A model generated the notes under the pieces. That model saw only the letters and a list, made by a program, of their open reading frames with translations, did no database searches and had not been told where the DNA came from. Of a DNA stretch of 8,185 nucleotides, positions 1 through 6,739 are shown piece after piece. The position numbers and the translations under genes are program-made. Each line of letters begins with the position of its first letter. Within the stretch, counting starts at the first letter, position 1. This DNA is from Candidatus Hydrogenedentota bacterium. GTDB taxonomy: Bacteria; Hydrogenedentota; Hydrogenedentia; Hydrogenedentales; CAITNO01. The stretch lies in NCBI GenBank assembly GCA_007124105.1, contig SLFT01000475.1, positions 1 through 8,185 of the forward strand, read 5' to 3'.

Positions 1-25
1 AAAGATGTGGGACATGACAAGAATA

Positions 26-46
26 CCATGCACACATCGTGTATGG
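26..46. repeat. Imperfect inverted repeat upstream of rpiB
   Basis: Eight-base arms (CCATGCAC and GTGTATGG) flank a five-base centre; one of the eight pairs would be G-T. No T-run follows, so it does not look like an intrinsic terminator for a gene to the left. It could be an operator or chance. The rest of the first 177 bases shows no convincing gene, and I could not settle on a promoter for rpiB there. Confidence 0.2.
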
Positions 47-177
47 CGTTCTGTTGATATGGGGACGCATACAAAACTTGCGCCATGCGTGAAGTCAACG
101 TTTTTACGGGCTACGGGCAACGCTCGCGCTGAATGTCAGCGCATTGCAGGACTGTAATAGAAAAGGGAGACTGTCTG

Positions 178-618
178 ATGATTATTGCCATAGGTTCCGA
201 CCATGCAGGCTATGAAGGCGAACCGCCCTATAAGCCCGAAATATTGCGCCACGTGGCGCGCCTGGGCCATCAAACACTTGATTGCGGCACACACGGCCCG
301 GAATCCGTGGACTACCCCGACTTTGCCAACGCCGTCTGCGAGGCTATCCTCGAGGGACGCGCCCGATACGGCATCCTGGTATGCGGCACCGGCATCGGTG
401 TCAGCATCGCAGCCAACAGACATAGCGGCATACGCGCGGCAACCTGCGCCACCAAGGATATGGCGCGCCTGTCCCGCGAACACAACGACGCCAATGTGAT
501 CTGCCTCGGACGGCGCATCTTGTCCCTGCCCGCGTGTTTTGATCTTATCCAAATATGGCTTGACACGCCGTTTAACGGCGGCGAACGTCACTGTCGCCGT
601 ATCAAGAAGATGGGGTAA
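178..618 (+). CDS. rpiB: Ribose-5-phosphate isomerase B
   Basis: This cytoplasmic enzyme interconverts ribose 5-phosphate and ribulose 5-phosphate in the non-oxidative pentose-phosphate pathway. The 146-residue length fits the RpiB/LacAB family. Visible motifs are GSDHAG at residues 6-11 (Asp8, His9), CGTGIGVSIAANR from Cys69 (the catalytic Cys position of E. coli-type RpiB, followed by the phosphate-binding GTGIG loop), and SREHNDANV from Ser99, containing His102, the usual proton-transfer His. The C-terminal FNGGERHCRRI segment is the family's phosphate-binding tail. The ATG at 178 is chosen because GGGAG lies at 165-169 with an 8-nt spacer and the protein then begins directly with the first beta strand. 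An in-frame ATG at 133 would add 15 residues not expected for the family. pgsA follows after 67 nt. Some family members act on allose or galactose 6-phosphates, but the catalytic residues here fit ribose-5-phosphate isomerase. Confidence 0.95.
   Translation: MIIAIGSDHAGYEGEPPYKPEILRHVARLGHQTLDCGTHGPESVDYPDFANAVCEAILEGRARYGILVCGTGIGVSIAANRHSGIRAATCATKDMARLSREHNDANVICLGRRILSLPACFDLIQIWLDTPFNGGERHCRRIKKMG
566..580. repeat. 15-bp perfect palindrome inside rpiB
   Basis: CGCCGTTTAACGGCG reads identically on both strands around a single central base (seven pairs). It lies near the 3' end of rpiB, over codons for the conserved PFNGG region. A match of this length can occur by chance in 8 kb, so no function is assigned. 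Confidence 0.25.
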
Positions 619-645
619 ACCCAACCCACAACAATCAATCTGTCA

Positions 646-676
646 TTGACGTTTGCGCGTGAAAATCTGGTAGAAT
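646..676 (+). promoter_or_regulatory. Candidate promoter of pgsA, near-leaderless
   Basis: TTGACG at 646-651 matches the sigma-70 -35 consensus at five of six bases. TAGAAT at 671-676 matches the -10 at five of six. The spacer is 19 bp, longer than the ideal 17. Transcription would begin around 682-684, only 2-4 bases before the pgsA ATG at 686. This fits the lack of a Shine-Dalgarno before that gene. The assignment rests on consensus matching only. Confidence 0.45.
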
Positions 677-685
677 AGCATCGCT

Positions 686-1297
686 ATGAATCTTCCCAAC
701 ATGTTAACATTAGCGCGGTGTGTGCTGGCGGCGTTCTTCGTGCTGCTCATGTCCTTTGACCACGTTGTATGCTATACGGCGGCATACGCGCTGTTCACGG
801 TTGCCGCCATCACGGACTATTACGACGGCAAGATTGCGCGCGAGCAGAATCTGGTGACCAATTTCGGCAAGTTGCTTGATCCTGTTGCCGACAAGATACT
901 GATGGTAGCCGGGTTTATTATGTTGATGCGCGTACCGGACCTGTATATTCCCGGCTGGACGGTAGTGGCGATCCTTGCGCGCGAATTTCTGATTACCGGC
1001 GCGCGGTCTCTGGCCGCGTCCGAAGGCGTGGTGCTGCCGGCCAACATCTACGGGAAAGCCAAGACGGCCATCCAGATGACGTATGTATTTGTCATCCTTG
1101 CAGCGGTGATCCTGCTGCGGATCGCGCTGGCCGTAACGGTGTTGCGCGAACAACTTCCGGCAGACCCAGAGTCCCTTGCGAACGGTCTCGAGTATCTGTC
1201 TCTCATTGGCATCATTTTTGTAGCGGCATACACCATATATTCGGGCGTACAATTTGCCTGGGTAAACTGGAATGCATTGAAACTGCATCAGATGTAG
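686..1297 (+). CDS. pgsA: CDP-diacylglycerol--glycerol-3-phosphate 3-phosphatidyltransferase
   Basis: This integral membrane enzyme transfers the phosphatidyl group from CDP-diacylglycerol to glycerol 3-phosphate, the committed step to phosphatidylglycerol and cardiolipin. The CDP-alcohol phosphotransferase signature is complete: Asp44, Asp47, Gly48, Ala51, Arg52, Gly61, Asp65 and Asp69 at canonical spacing, with the four Asp binding the two metal ions. REFLITGARSLAA (residues 99-111) followed by GKAKTAIQM (123-131) is characteristic of PgsA rather than of other family members. About six hydrophobic helices lie near residues 8-23, 31-45, 68-81, 88-105, 130-153 and 169-188. The length of 203 residues is normal, with a short polar stretch near 154-166 before the last helix. 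The N-terminal MNLPNMLTLAR fits the family start, so the ATG at 686 is secure although no Shine-Dalgarno precedes it. It sits between rpiB and alr on the same strand. Confidence 0.93.
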   Translation: MNLPNMLTLARCVLAAFFVLLMSFDHVVCYTAAYALFTVAAITDYYDGKIAREQNLVTNFGKLLDPVADKILMVAGFIMLMRVPDLYIPGWTVVAILAREFLITGARSLAASEGVVLPANIYGKAKTAIQMTYVFVILAAVILLRIALAVTVLREQLPADPESLANGLEYLSLIGIIFVAAYTIYSGVQFAWVNWNALKLHQM

Positions 1298-1332
1298 ACA
1301 GTATGCCCATGGGTTTGAACAGTAGAACTTCC

Positions 1333-1340
1333 GAGGAAAG
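1333..1340 (+). promoter_or_regulatory. Shine-Dalgarno of the alr leader ORF
   Basis: GAGGAAAG is the best ribosome-binding sequence between pgsA and alr. GAGG sits 6 nt before the out-of-frame ATG at 1343. It is 41 nt from the alr ATG, too far to serve alr directly. It therefore points to translation of a short leader frame. Confidence 0.4.
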
Positions 1341-1342
1341 CA

Positions 1343-1381
1343 ATGCTGCTTCACCAACGACAATGCAAAGGGAGTCCATGA
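1343..1381 (+). CDS. Candidate 12-codon leader peptide overlapping the alr start
   Basis: The frame starts at an ATG placed 6 nt after a GAGG core and encodes MLLHQRQCKGSP. It ends with TGA at 1379-1381, which overlaps the alr ATG at 1378 in the ATGA arrangement typical of translational coupling. It is in a different frame from alr. alr's own Shine-Dalgarno-like GGGAG lies only 3 nt before its ATG, so ribosomes finishing the leader could re-initiate on alr. The peptide has no run of Ala codons or other obvious attenuation signal and resembles nothing I recognise. It may be a coupling device or a coincidence. Confidence 0.35.
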   Translation: MLLHQRQCKGSP

Positions 1382-2511
1382 ACAGCGCCTATCCATCGCG
1401 CGTCATTGTTGACTTGGACGCTTATGCAACCAACCTCGAGATGGTGCGTCGTCTCGCGGGCGACGCCGCGCTCATTCCTGTCTTGAAAGCCAACGCCTAC
1501 GGGCACGGGCTGTTGCCTATGGCGCGGACCGCATGCCGCGCCAATCCCGCAATGCTGGCCGTGGCAACCGTAGAGGAAGGCATAACGCTGCGTGAGCATG
1601 GCATTACAAGGCCCATACTCGTCATGGTACACCCGCATAGAGACGCGCTGCCCCTGTTTCTGGAGCATCAGCTCACCCTTACCATTGCGGACAGGGAAAT
1701 GGCGCAACAATTTGGCGCGTTGGCGCGCGACGCAAACCGTATGCCGCCCGTCCATTGCAAGGTTGACACTGGCATGGGCCGTCAGGGCTTCAATTACGAC
1801 GACGCCCTGGACGGGTTGCAGTTTGTCAGCCGGATCACGCACCTGGATTTGCAGGGCGTCTTCACCCATTTTCCATGCGCCGATATTCCAGACGACAGTT
1901 TTACGCACGGTCAGATCAAGGCCTTCAAGCAGCTGCTCAAACAGGTAAACAAAGCGGGGCTCCCCTATGAAATGGCCCACGCCGCCAATGGCGCCGCCAT
2001 AGTAAATTACCGGAAAAGCATTTTTGATGCGGTGCGCCCCGGACTGATTACCTATGGCGTGTGGCCGACAACACCCGACAAGAACGCGGCGTTTGTAAAG
2101 CCAGTGCTCCGCTGGGAAACGACCGTGGTACAAGTGCGCGCGCTGGAGAAAGGCGCGTCCATCGGCTACGGGCGCACCTACATCGCGGATAGCCCCATCA
2201 AAACAGCCGTGTTGCCCGTGGGATACGCGGACGGATACAAATACCAACTGGCGAACCGGGCCGATGTGCTCATACGCGGCGAGCGCTGCCCTGTGCGCGG
2301 CTCCGTATGCATGGACCAGATAGTTGTGGATGTATCCCATCTGCCCGATGCGGCCTGCGGCGACGTTGCCACGCTTATTGGGGACGATGGCGACGAAAGC
2401 ATTACCGCCGCTGAAGTGGCGGCGCTGGCCGATACTATCCCCTACGACATTTTTACCGGCATTGGGCCTCGTGTGCGTCGCGAATACAGCGGCAACAAAG
2501 ACGTACAATGA
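1378..2511 (+). CDS. alr: Alanine racemase
   Basis: This PLP-dependent cytoplasmic enzyme makes D-alanine for peptidoglycan. The 377-residue length is normal. The N-terminal TIM barrel opens with PSRVIVDLDAYATN. The PLP lysine is Lys37 in VLKANAYGHG. CKVDTGMGRQG (residues 127-137) and Arg220 in VRPGL, which contacts the pyridine nitrogen in the family, follow. The second catalytic base is Tyr264 in SIGYGRTY, at the start of the C-terminal beta domain, followed by GYADGY and CMDQ (311-314), the latter lining the partner subunit's active site. The ATG at 1378 is preferred because it gives the usual short N-terminus and is preceded by AAAGGGAG, although the spacing is only 3 nt. In-frame ATGs at 1303, 1309 and 1363 lack a Shine-Dalgarno and add Ser/Thr-rich sequence foreign to the family. 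It converges with the sulfatase gene 68 nt downstream. Confidence 0.95.
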   Translation: MNSAYPSRVIVDLDAYATNLEMVRRLAGDAALIPVLKANAYGHGLLPMARTACRANPAMLAVATVEEGITLREHGITRPILVMVHPHRDALPLFLEHQLTLTIADREMAQQFGALARDANRMPPVHCKVDTGMGRQGFNYDDALDGLQFVSRITHLDLQGVFTHFPCADIPDDSFTHGQIKAFKQLLKQVNKAGLPYEMAHAANGAAIVNYRKSIFDAVRPGLITYGVWPTTPDKNAAFVKPVLRWETTVVQVRALEKGASIGYGRTYIADSPIKTAVLPVGYADGYKYQLANRADVLIRGERCPVRGSVCMDQIVVDVSHLPDAACGDVATLIGDDGDESITAAEVAALADTIPYDIFTGIGPRVRREYSGNKDVQ

Positions 2512-2513
2512 AC

Positions 2514-2579
2514 GCCGTGTGAAACCAACCTGTACGTCAACAGCGCGTCATGGCCGCCAATACCTGGACAACACACGGC
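2514..2579. repeat. 8-bp inverted repeat bracketing the convergent junction
   Basis: GCCGTGTG at 2514-2521, just after the alr stop, and CACACGGC at 2572-2579, just before the sulfatase stop, are exact reverse complements separated by 50 nt. There is no T-tract on either side, so this is not a standard intrinsic terminator. A long-range transcript stem is possible but unproven. No other terminator was found in this 68-nt gap. Confidence 0.2.
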
Positions 2580-3938
2580 TCAGCGCCGCGCCGCGTCCTC
2601 GAGCCATTGCTCGTGCAGCGCGGTCAGTTCCGCCACAATTTCGGGATGCGCATCCGCCAGGTTCCTGGTTTCACCTGGGTCGTCCGCGAGATTACTCAGC
2701 CACAACTCCTCGCCGGGGACCACCGTATCTTCCAAAGGTGTTCTTGGCGCGTTGCGCACCAGTTTCCAGTCGCCTTTCAACACCGCCCATTGTTCGCGCA
2801 AGCGCCAGTGCAGCGATTCATGAGGCGACGAGGCATCATCACCCTGGATGACATCCATGATGTCATGGCCGTCCAATGTACGGTCGGGCAACTCAAGGCC
2901 GCATATCCCGGCCAGTGTGGGCATCCAGTCCATTGCGATGGTGGTCTGGTGGCGCACTTCGTTTTCAGGAACGACGCCCGGCCATGACACAATGCAAGGC
3001 ATGCGGATGCCGCCTTCGAAGAAGTTGAATTTGTTGCCGCGATAGGGCCCGGCGCTGCCGCCGCCCCAGAAAGCCCGCTCCTCGAGGGAATGGCCGTTGT
3101 CGCTGAGGAATACAAAGATGGTGTCTTCGCGCAGGCCCAGCGCGTCAACTTTGTCCATCACCTTGCCAATTTGCGCGTCCAGATTGCTGACGAAGGCGGC
3201 ATAACGTTTGCGGGGCTGCTCGAGTTTGCCCTCGTACATCGCGTCAAATTCCTGTTGCGCCTGCATGGGGTAATGGGGCAAATTATAAGGCAGATATAAG
3301 AAGAAGGGGTCATCTTTGGCGTCATCGAGGAAGCGAAGCGCTTCGCGCGTCATCAGGTCGGGAAAGAACGCGCCGTCCTCGCGCACCATCTCGTCGTTGC
3401 GCCACAGGTCGTGCCGGTTTGGCCCGCTCCAATAGAAGAAGTGGGAGTAGTTGTCTATGCATCCTTCCTTGTGCCCGAAGTATTCGTCGAAGCCGCGTTT
3501 TGTGGGGCCCATCTCCGGCGCCATGCCCAGATGCCATTTGCCGAAAGCGGCCGTACGGTAGCCGGCCTCTTTGAATAACTCAGGCAGCAGTATCTCATCC
3601 GTAGGCAGTCCCGTGCCTTGTGAGGCGTTGCCGCTCAATCCGTTCCGCTCGGGATACCTGCCGGTAAGCAACGCGCCCCGGGAAGGCGAACATACGGTGG
3701 ACGCCACATAAAATTGCGTAAACCGTACGCCACGCGCGGCCAGCGCGTCCATGTTCGGTGTGCGCAGGTCCGTTGCGCCGTAACAGCCTACATCCACGGA
3801 CCCCTGATCGTCTGTTAACATCAGTACTACATTCGGACGTCGCTTGCGCGTCGCAGCGTCCGCCTTTTCAGCACCCAGGGCCAGCTGTGTTACGCCAACA
3901 CCTAATGTTTCCAGGAACATACGTCTACTTACCTCCAT
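2580..3938 (-). CDS. Tat-exported type I sulfatase (arylsulfatase A family)
   Basis: A 452-residue sulfatase predicted to hydrolyse sulfate esters outside the cytoplasm. Residues 4-9, SRRMFL, form a twin-arginine motif followed by a hydrophobic stretch to about residue 22 and ending near ADAA, so export should be by Tat. The formylglycine motif is Cys83-Ser-Pro-Ser-Arg87, the Cys type needing maturation by FGE or an anaerobic maturase, neither of which is in this window. Metal-site residues are visible: Asp43-Asp44 (LTDDQG), and Asp280-Asn281 with His283 (SDNGH). GKWHLG supplies Lys134 and His136; His222 lies in NLPHY and Lys303 in NKFNFFEGG. The start at 3938 is chosen because GAGGAGA lies 8 nt upstream and Tat signals sit at the N-terminus; an in-frame ATG at 4052 would add 38 residues before the twin arginines. 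It lies downstream of the transporter-hydrolase gene on the same strand. The natural substrate cannot be told; a sulfated glycan is likely from context. Confidence 0.93.
   Translation of the reverse strand: MEVSRRMFLETLGVGVTQLALGAEKADAATRKRRPNVVLMLTDDQGSVDVGCYGATDLRTPNMDALAARGVRFTQFYVASTVCSPSRGALLTGRYPERNGLSGNASQGTGLPTDEILLPELFKEAGYRTAAFGKWHLGMAPEMGPTKRGFDEYFGHKEGCIDNYSHFFYWSGPNRHDLWRNDEMVREDGAFFPDLMTREALRFLDDAKDDPFFLYLPYNLPHYPMQAQQEFDAMYEGKLEQPRKRYAAFVSNLDAQIGKVMDKVDALGLREDTIFVFLSDNGHSLEERAFWGGGSAGPYRGNKFNFFEGGIRMPCIVSWPGVVPENEVRHQTTIAMDWMPTLAGICGLELPDRTLDGHDIMDVIQGDDASSPHESLHWRLREQWAVLKGDWKLVRNAPRTPLEDTVVPGEELWLSNLADDPGETRNLADAHPEIVAELTALHEQWLEDAARR
3333..3346. repeat. 14-bp perfect palindrome inside the sulfatase gene
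   Basis: GCGAAGCGCTTCGC is self-complementary over all 14 bases and contains AAGCGCTT, the same 8-mer found upstream of the fusion gene at 6741-6748. It encodes part of the conserved TREALRF stretch, so codon constraint may explain it. A regulatory role is only a possibility. Confidence 0.2.
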
Positions 3939-4047
3939 CGGGTTATTCTCCTCGTGTACATTCAAAAAATCCATGCAGGGAACAGGCCTGGCCAGATTGT
4001 GATATGCGTCGCGAGCGGCCTGCTGCGATGTTTGCTGATTCCGTTTC

Positions 4048-4077
4048 AGCATAGCACAGGGTACGCGAATATCGCAA
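4048..4077 (-). promoter_or_regulatory. Candidate promoter of the sulfatase gene
   Basis: Read on the minus strand, TTGCGA (4077-4072) and TATGCT (4053-4048) are separated by 18 bp. The -10 is preceded by TGC, giving an extended -10 element. Transcription would start near 4041, leaving an untranslated leader of roughly 100 nt before the ATG at 3938. This would let the sulfatase be expressed apart from the upstream fusion gene. No intrinsic terminator is evident in the 234-nt gap, so read-through is equally possible. Confidence 0.35.
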
Positions 4078-4172
4078 CGAACTGCTATTTCCCACTACTT
4101 GATACACGAAGCGATTCTGGCATACCGCTCATACCCCCGAGTGCTGCCGGCGTTTTCGGGTGCCGCCATGGG

Positions 4173-6602
4173 TTAGCGCTCATAGATTTCGGACAACCAT
4201 TCCTCCCAATTATCATCCACCACGGCCATAACCGGCTTGGGCGACCAGTCGTTATGGTACATGGCGAAGGGGTCGTCGGTGTTGGGCGCCACGTTAACAA
4301 AATCCCAGCTGAAGCGTGTGCCCTGACGCAAGGCATTGCGCAACAAGTCAGGTACTTCTTCCGGCTTAAAATCGGAGCCGTTTAGCGTCATGTGTTCCGC
4401 AATGGCCCATTCGCGCCCGGTTTCTTCCATGACGGCGTACACATTCTCATAGGCGATGTCGTTGGGCGCGCGTACGCCCAAGTGCCAGTGCCAATTTACC
4501 TGGATGACGTCCGCGCAAACCAAGTTACGTAGAAACGTTTTCGAGTCGCCGAGGCGCCGATACATTTCCGGGCCGCCCGTTTCTAAATAGTCCACGGCAA
4601 TCAGAACATCCGCATCCGCCGCCTCACGCATGACTTCAGCATCGCCGTTCACCCAGTCGGCCAGCGCCTCGGCGCGGAACCGATTCCATACAGGGTCTTT
4701 CGTAAACGCTTCGGGCACGGGAAAGGATTCCGGCCAGTCCGGCCCTTCCATATCCTTGTCCCGCAGCCAGGACTCATAAGCGCGGCGGGCATGCCGCGAG
4801 AAGTCTATCTCCTGGTTGCCGATGTACTGCGGTTCGACCGTGGTTTCAAGGTACAGAATTTTTGAGGCGTCCAATTCGGAAATAATGTTTCGCATGAAGG
4901 CGCGCGACGCGGCAAGGTATTCCTGCGAAAACAGGGTGGGTACGGTGGAACCGAAACCGTATTCCGTGTCCGACACTTCCCGGCCCTCGCTGTTCACAGC
5001 AACGGCATCCGGGTGTTCTTCCCAGAAACCCGCCGGGAGCAGGCCGCCGCCCACGCCGTAGGTTTCCACCGCAAAACCCACAAACATGCCCCGCTCGCGA
5101 ATAGCGTCAATCAGTCGCAGCAGCGGCGCCGGCGAGACATCAATGGACCCGTCGCCGGTACGGTCGAAATGGTGCCAGTATGCGGTCAGCCCTACCGTGT
5201 TGTAACCCTTCTCTCGCAACGTATCCAGGTCTTCGATGAGTTCATCACAGAATTTCTCCTGTCCGAAATCGCGGAGTGTGCGCGCAATCTTAAGGAATAC
5301 ATGCTCGCCGTCCACATACACCCTGCCGTCCTTCAGCGCGGGCCGGGCCGAGGATTCCATCACATCCTCAACTTGCGCCTCATCGCCAATGACCCCTGGA
5401 ATTACGGGGGCGGGCAACGCCTCTTCGTCCAGCGCTTCTTCAGGCATTTCCGCTTCGACGGCAGGCGCAAAAAAGAGCGCGCCGCTGATGAGCACAAGGG
5501 CGAGTGAAACAGCAAGGACTATTTTGAATCCATGCAGAATGCCCATGCGCACCGCGTATTTGCCGACGAGCGTTGGCACGACAATACCGCCGCACAGGCC
5601 CATGGCGAATATCAGCCCGAAGACACTTCCCGCCGTGCCAAGGGGGATGGCGTTGGTCTTGATAAGGGACACGCCGACGATTGTTGGGAAAATGGGTCCG
5701 AGCGCCAGCCCCGCCAGCAGCGTACAGGCGACGCTTACGCCGCGCGATTGCGCCATAATCATGCCGCCAATGGCTGCCGCCATGACAGCGGCCAATACGG
5801 GCGTCATGATGGCGGGGTCCATGTCAGTGGGAACGGCGGCCACAACGACGCGCGCAAGTATCAGCGCCAGCCAGAACGCGCTGAGCAGCAGGCCCGCTTT
5901 TTCATCGCTGAAGCGATACGTTTTAAGATAGGTGGTGACAAAACCCGCCAAAGATGACTGGATCGCGATGGAACAGAACAAGCCAAACCCGCCGAGCAGG
6001 ACGGCCGGGTTGCCGAGCAACGCCAGCGACGCGTAAACGTCAAAGCCCTCGCCAGGCGGTGGAAAGGTCGCAAACGCTGGAAGAGCAATGGGCACGAACA
6101 GAATAACGCCAATAAATCCCAGGCTGATTCCAAATCCCAGTCTGCCGAGCAACAGTGCAAGCACCAGTGGCGTAAGGAGCGTACCCATCCCGAAAAAAAT
6201 ATTGAGCAGGTTCGAGGCGCGCGCTGGATATTGGCCGCTAAACAAAATTGTGGGTCCAAGCACATTACCCACTGTATTGACGCACATGGCCGCCACGCCC
6301 AGCACCAGGCAGGAAATCAACGCCGCGCGATAGGAGCGCGCCAAGGAAAGCAGCCAGACGCTGACACCGCTCAGGCCAAAGCCAATAATTGCAATAAGCC
6401 GATAGCCTAGTATATCCGTGAGCGGCCCGACAATAAGCGACGCGACAAGACAGCTGAGCATGACCGCCGAAAAAAGCGCGCCGGCCTTGGCGTCGTCTAT
6501 CATCAACATCTTGGCGAGTTTCAGCTTGATGCTGCCCAAAAACGCGAAGATAACCCCCAACACAAATACGCCCGAAAAGGCGACAAGAGCGGCAATTGAC
6601 AT
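4173..6602 (-). CDS. MFS sugar transporter fused to a glycoside-hydrolase-like TIM-barrel domain
   Basis: A single 809-residue frame with two parts. Residues 1-380 form a major facilitator transporter with about twelve hydrophobic helices, a motif-A-like GPLTDILGYR between helices 2 and 3 (residues 59-68), and a short central loop near 179-198; the layout suits a sugar/FucP-like carrier. Residues 381-421 are an acidic, Pro/Ala-rich linker. Residues 422-809 look like a clan-A (TIM-barrel) glycoside hydrolase resembling the GH42/GH35 group: an opening DGRVYVDGEHVFLK, then FWEEHPDAVAVNSEGR (526-541), Glu586 and Glu590 in LETTVEPQY as acid/base candidates, and Glu736 in AIAEHMTLNG as nucleophile candidate. 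The family assignment is tentative. With twelve helices the hydrolase should face the cytoplasm. The start at 6602 has AAGGA 7 nt upstream; an in-frame ATG at 6659 lacks this. The downstream sulfatase suggests uptake and cleavage of a desulfated oligosaccharide. The stop is TAA. Confidence 0.85.
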   Translation of the reverse strand: MSIAALVAFSGVFVLGVIFAFLGSIKLKLAKMLMIDDAKAGALFSAVMLSCLVASLIVGPLTDILGYRLIAIIGFGLSGVSVWLLSLARSYRAALISCLVLGVAAMCVNTVGNVLGPTILFSGQYPARASNLLNIFFGMGTLLTPLVLALLLGRLGFGISLGFIGVILFVPIALPAFATFPPPGEGFDVYASLALLGNPAVLLGGFGLFCSIAIQSSLAGFVTTYLKTYRFSDEKAGLLLSAFWLALILARVVVAAVPTDMDPAIMTPVLAAVMAAAIGGMIMAQSRGVSVACTLLAGLALGPIFPTIVGVSLIKTNAIPLGTAGSVFGLIFAMGLCGGIVVPTLVGKYAVRMGILHGFKIVLAVSLALVLISGALFFAPAVEAEMPEEALDEEALPAPVIPGVIGDEAQVEDVMESSARPALKDGRVYVDGEHVFLKIARTLRDFGQEKFCDELIEDLDTLREKGYNTVGLTAYWHHFDRTGDGSIDVSPAPLLRLIDAIRERGMFVGFAVETYGVGGGLLPAGFWEEHPDAVAVNSEGREVSDTEYGFGSTVPTLFSQEYLAASRAFMRNIISELDASKILYLETTVEPQYIGNQEIDFSRHARRAYESWLRDKDMEGPDWPESFPVPEAFTKDPVWNRFRAEALADWVNGDAEVMREAADADVLIAVDYLETGGPEMYRRLGDSKTFLRNLVCADVIQVNWHWHLGVRAPNDIAYENVYAVMEETGREWAIAEHMTLNGSDFKPEEVPDLLRNALRQGTRFSWDFVNVAPNTDDPFAMYHNDWSPKPVMAVVDDNWEEWLSEIYER

Positions 6603-6706
6603 GAGTAATTCCTTCTGGTTGTTGCTCGTGATGCTGTCGGTTCCAACCTGAATACGCAAAGCCCACTAAAGAACAAACGTTTATTGCAGCAAGGACAGCG
6701 CTTCAG

Positions 6707-6736
6707 GTTATACGTGAACCAACAAACGAATTGCAA
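6707..6736 (-). promoter_or_regulatory. Candidate promoter of the transporter-hydrolase gene
   Basis: On the minus strand TTGCAA (6736-6731) and TATAAC (6712-6707) are separated by 18 bp, matching the sigma-70 consensus at four and five of six bases. The predicted start near 6700 leaves a leader of about 100 nt before the ATG at 6602. It is the best promoter-like pair upstream of the gene. Confidence 0.4.
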
Positions 6737-6739
6737 ACA

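Noticed and set aside
133..177. Upstream in-frame ATG as the rpiB start
   Set aside because: The ATG at 178 has GGGAG at ideal spacing and gives the normal RpiB N-terminus; the extension is not expected in the family.
136..624. 162-codon minus-strand frame opposite rpiB
   Set aside because: It is a shadow of rpiB; the plus strand carries every RpiB motif and a good Shine-Dalgarno.
1351..2508. 385-codon open frame on the minus strand opposite alr
   Set aside because: It is fully antisense to a clear alanine racemase, has no family-like motifs, and its composition follows from alr codon bias.
3939..4052. Upstream in-frame start for the sulfatase
   Set aside because: It would bury the twin-arginine motif 43 residues in. 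The ATG at 3938 has a strong GAGGAGA Shine-Dalgarno. The ATG at 4052 also overlaps the candidate -10.
4130..4172. GC-rich inverted segments just after the transporter-hydrolase stop as a terminator
   Set aside because: Only four- to five-base pairings form, with long loops and no following T-run on the transcribed strand.
5236..5931. 231-codon plus-strand frame opposite the transporter-hydrolase gene
   Set aside because: Its Ser/Ala/Pro/Met-rich translation is typical of the reverse strand of membrane-protein codons. It has no recognisable domain and overlaps a clear coding sequence.
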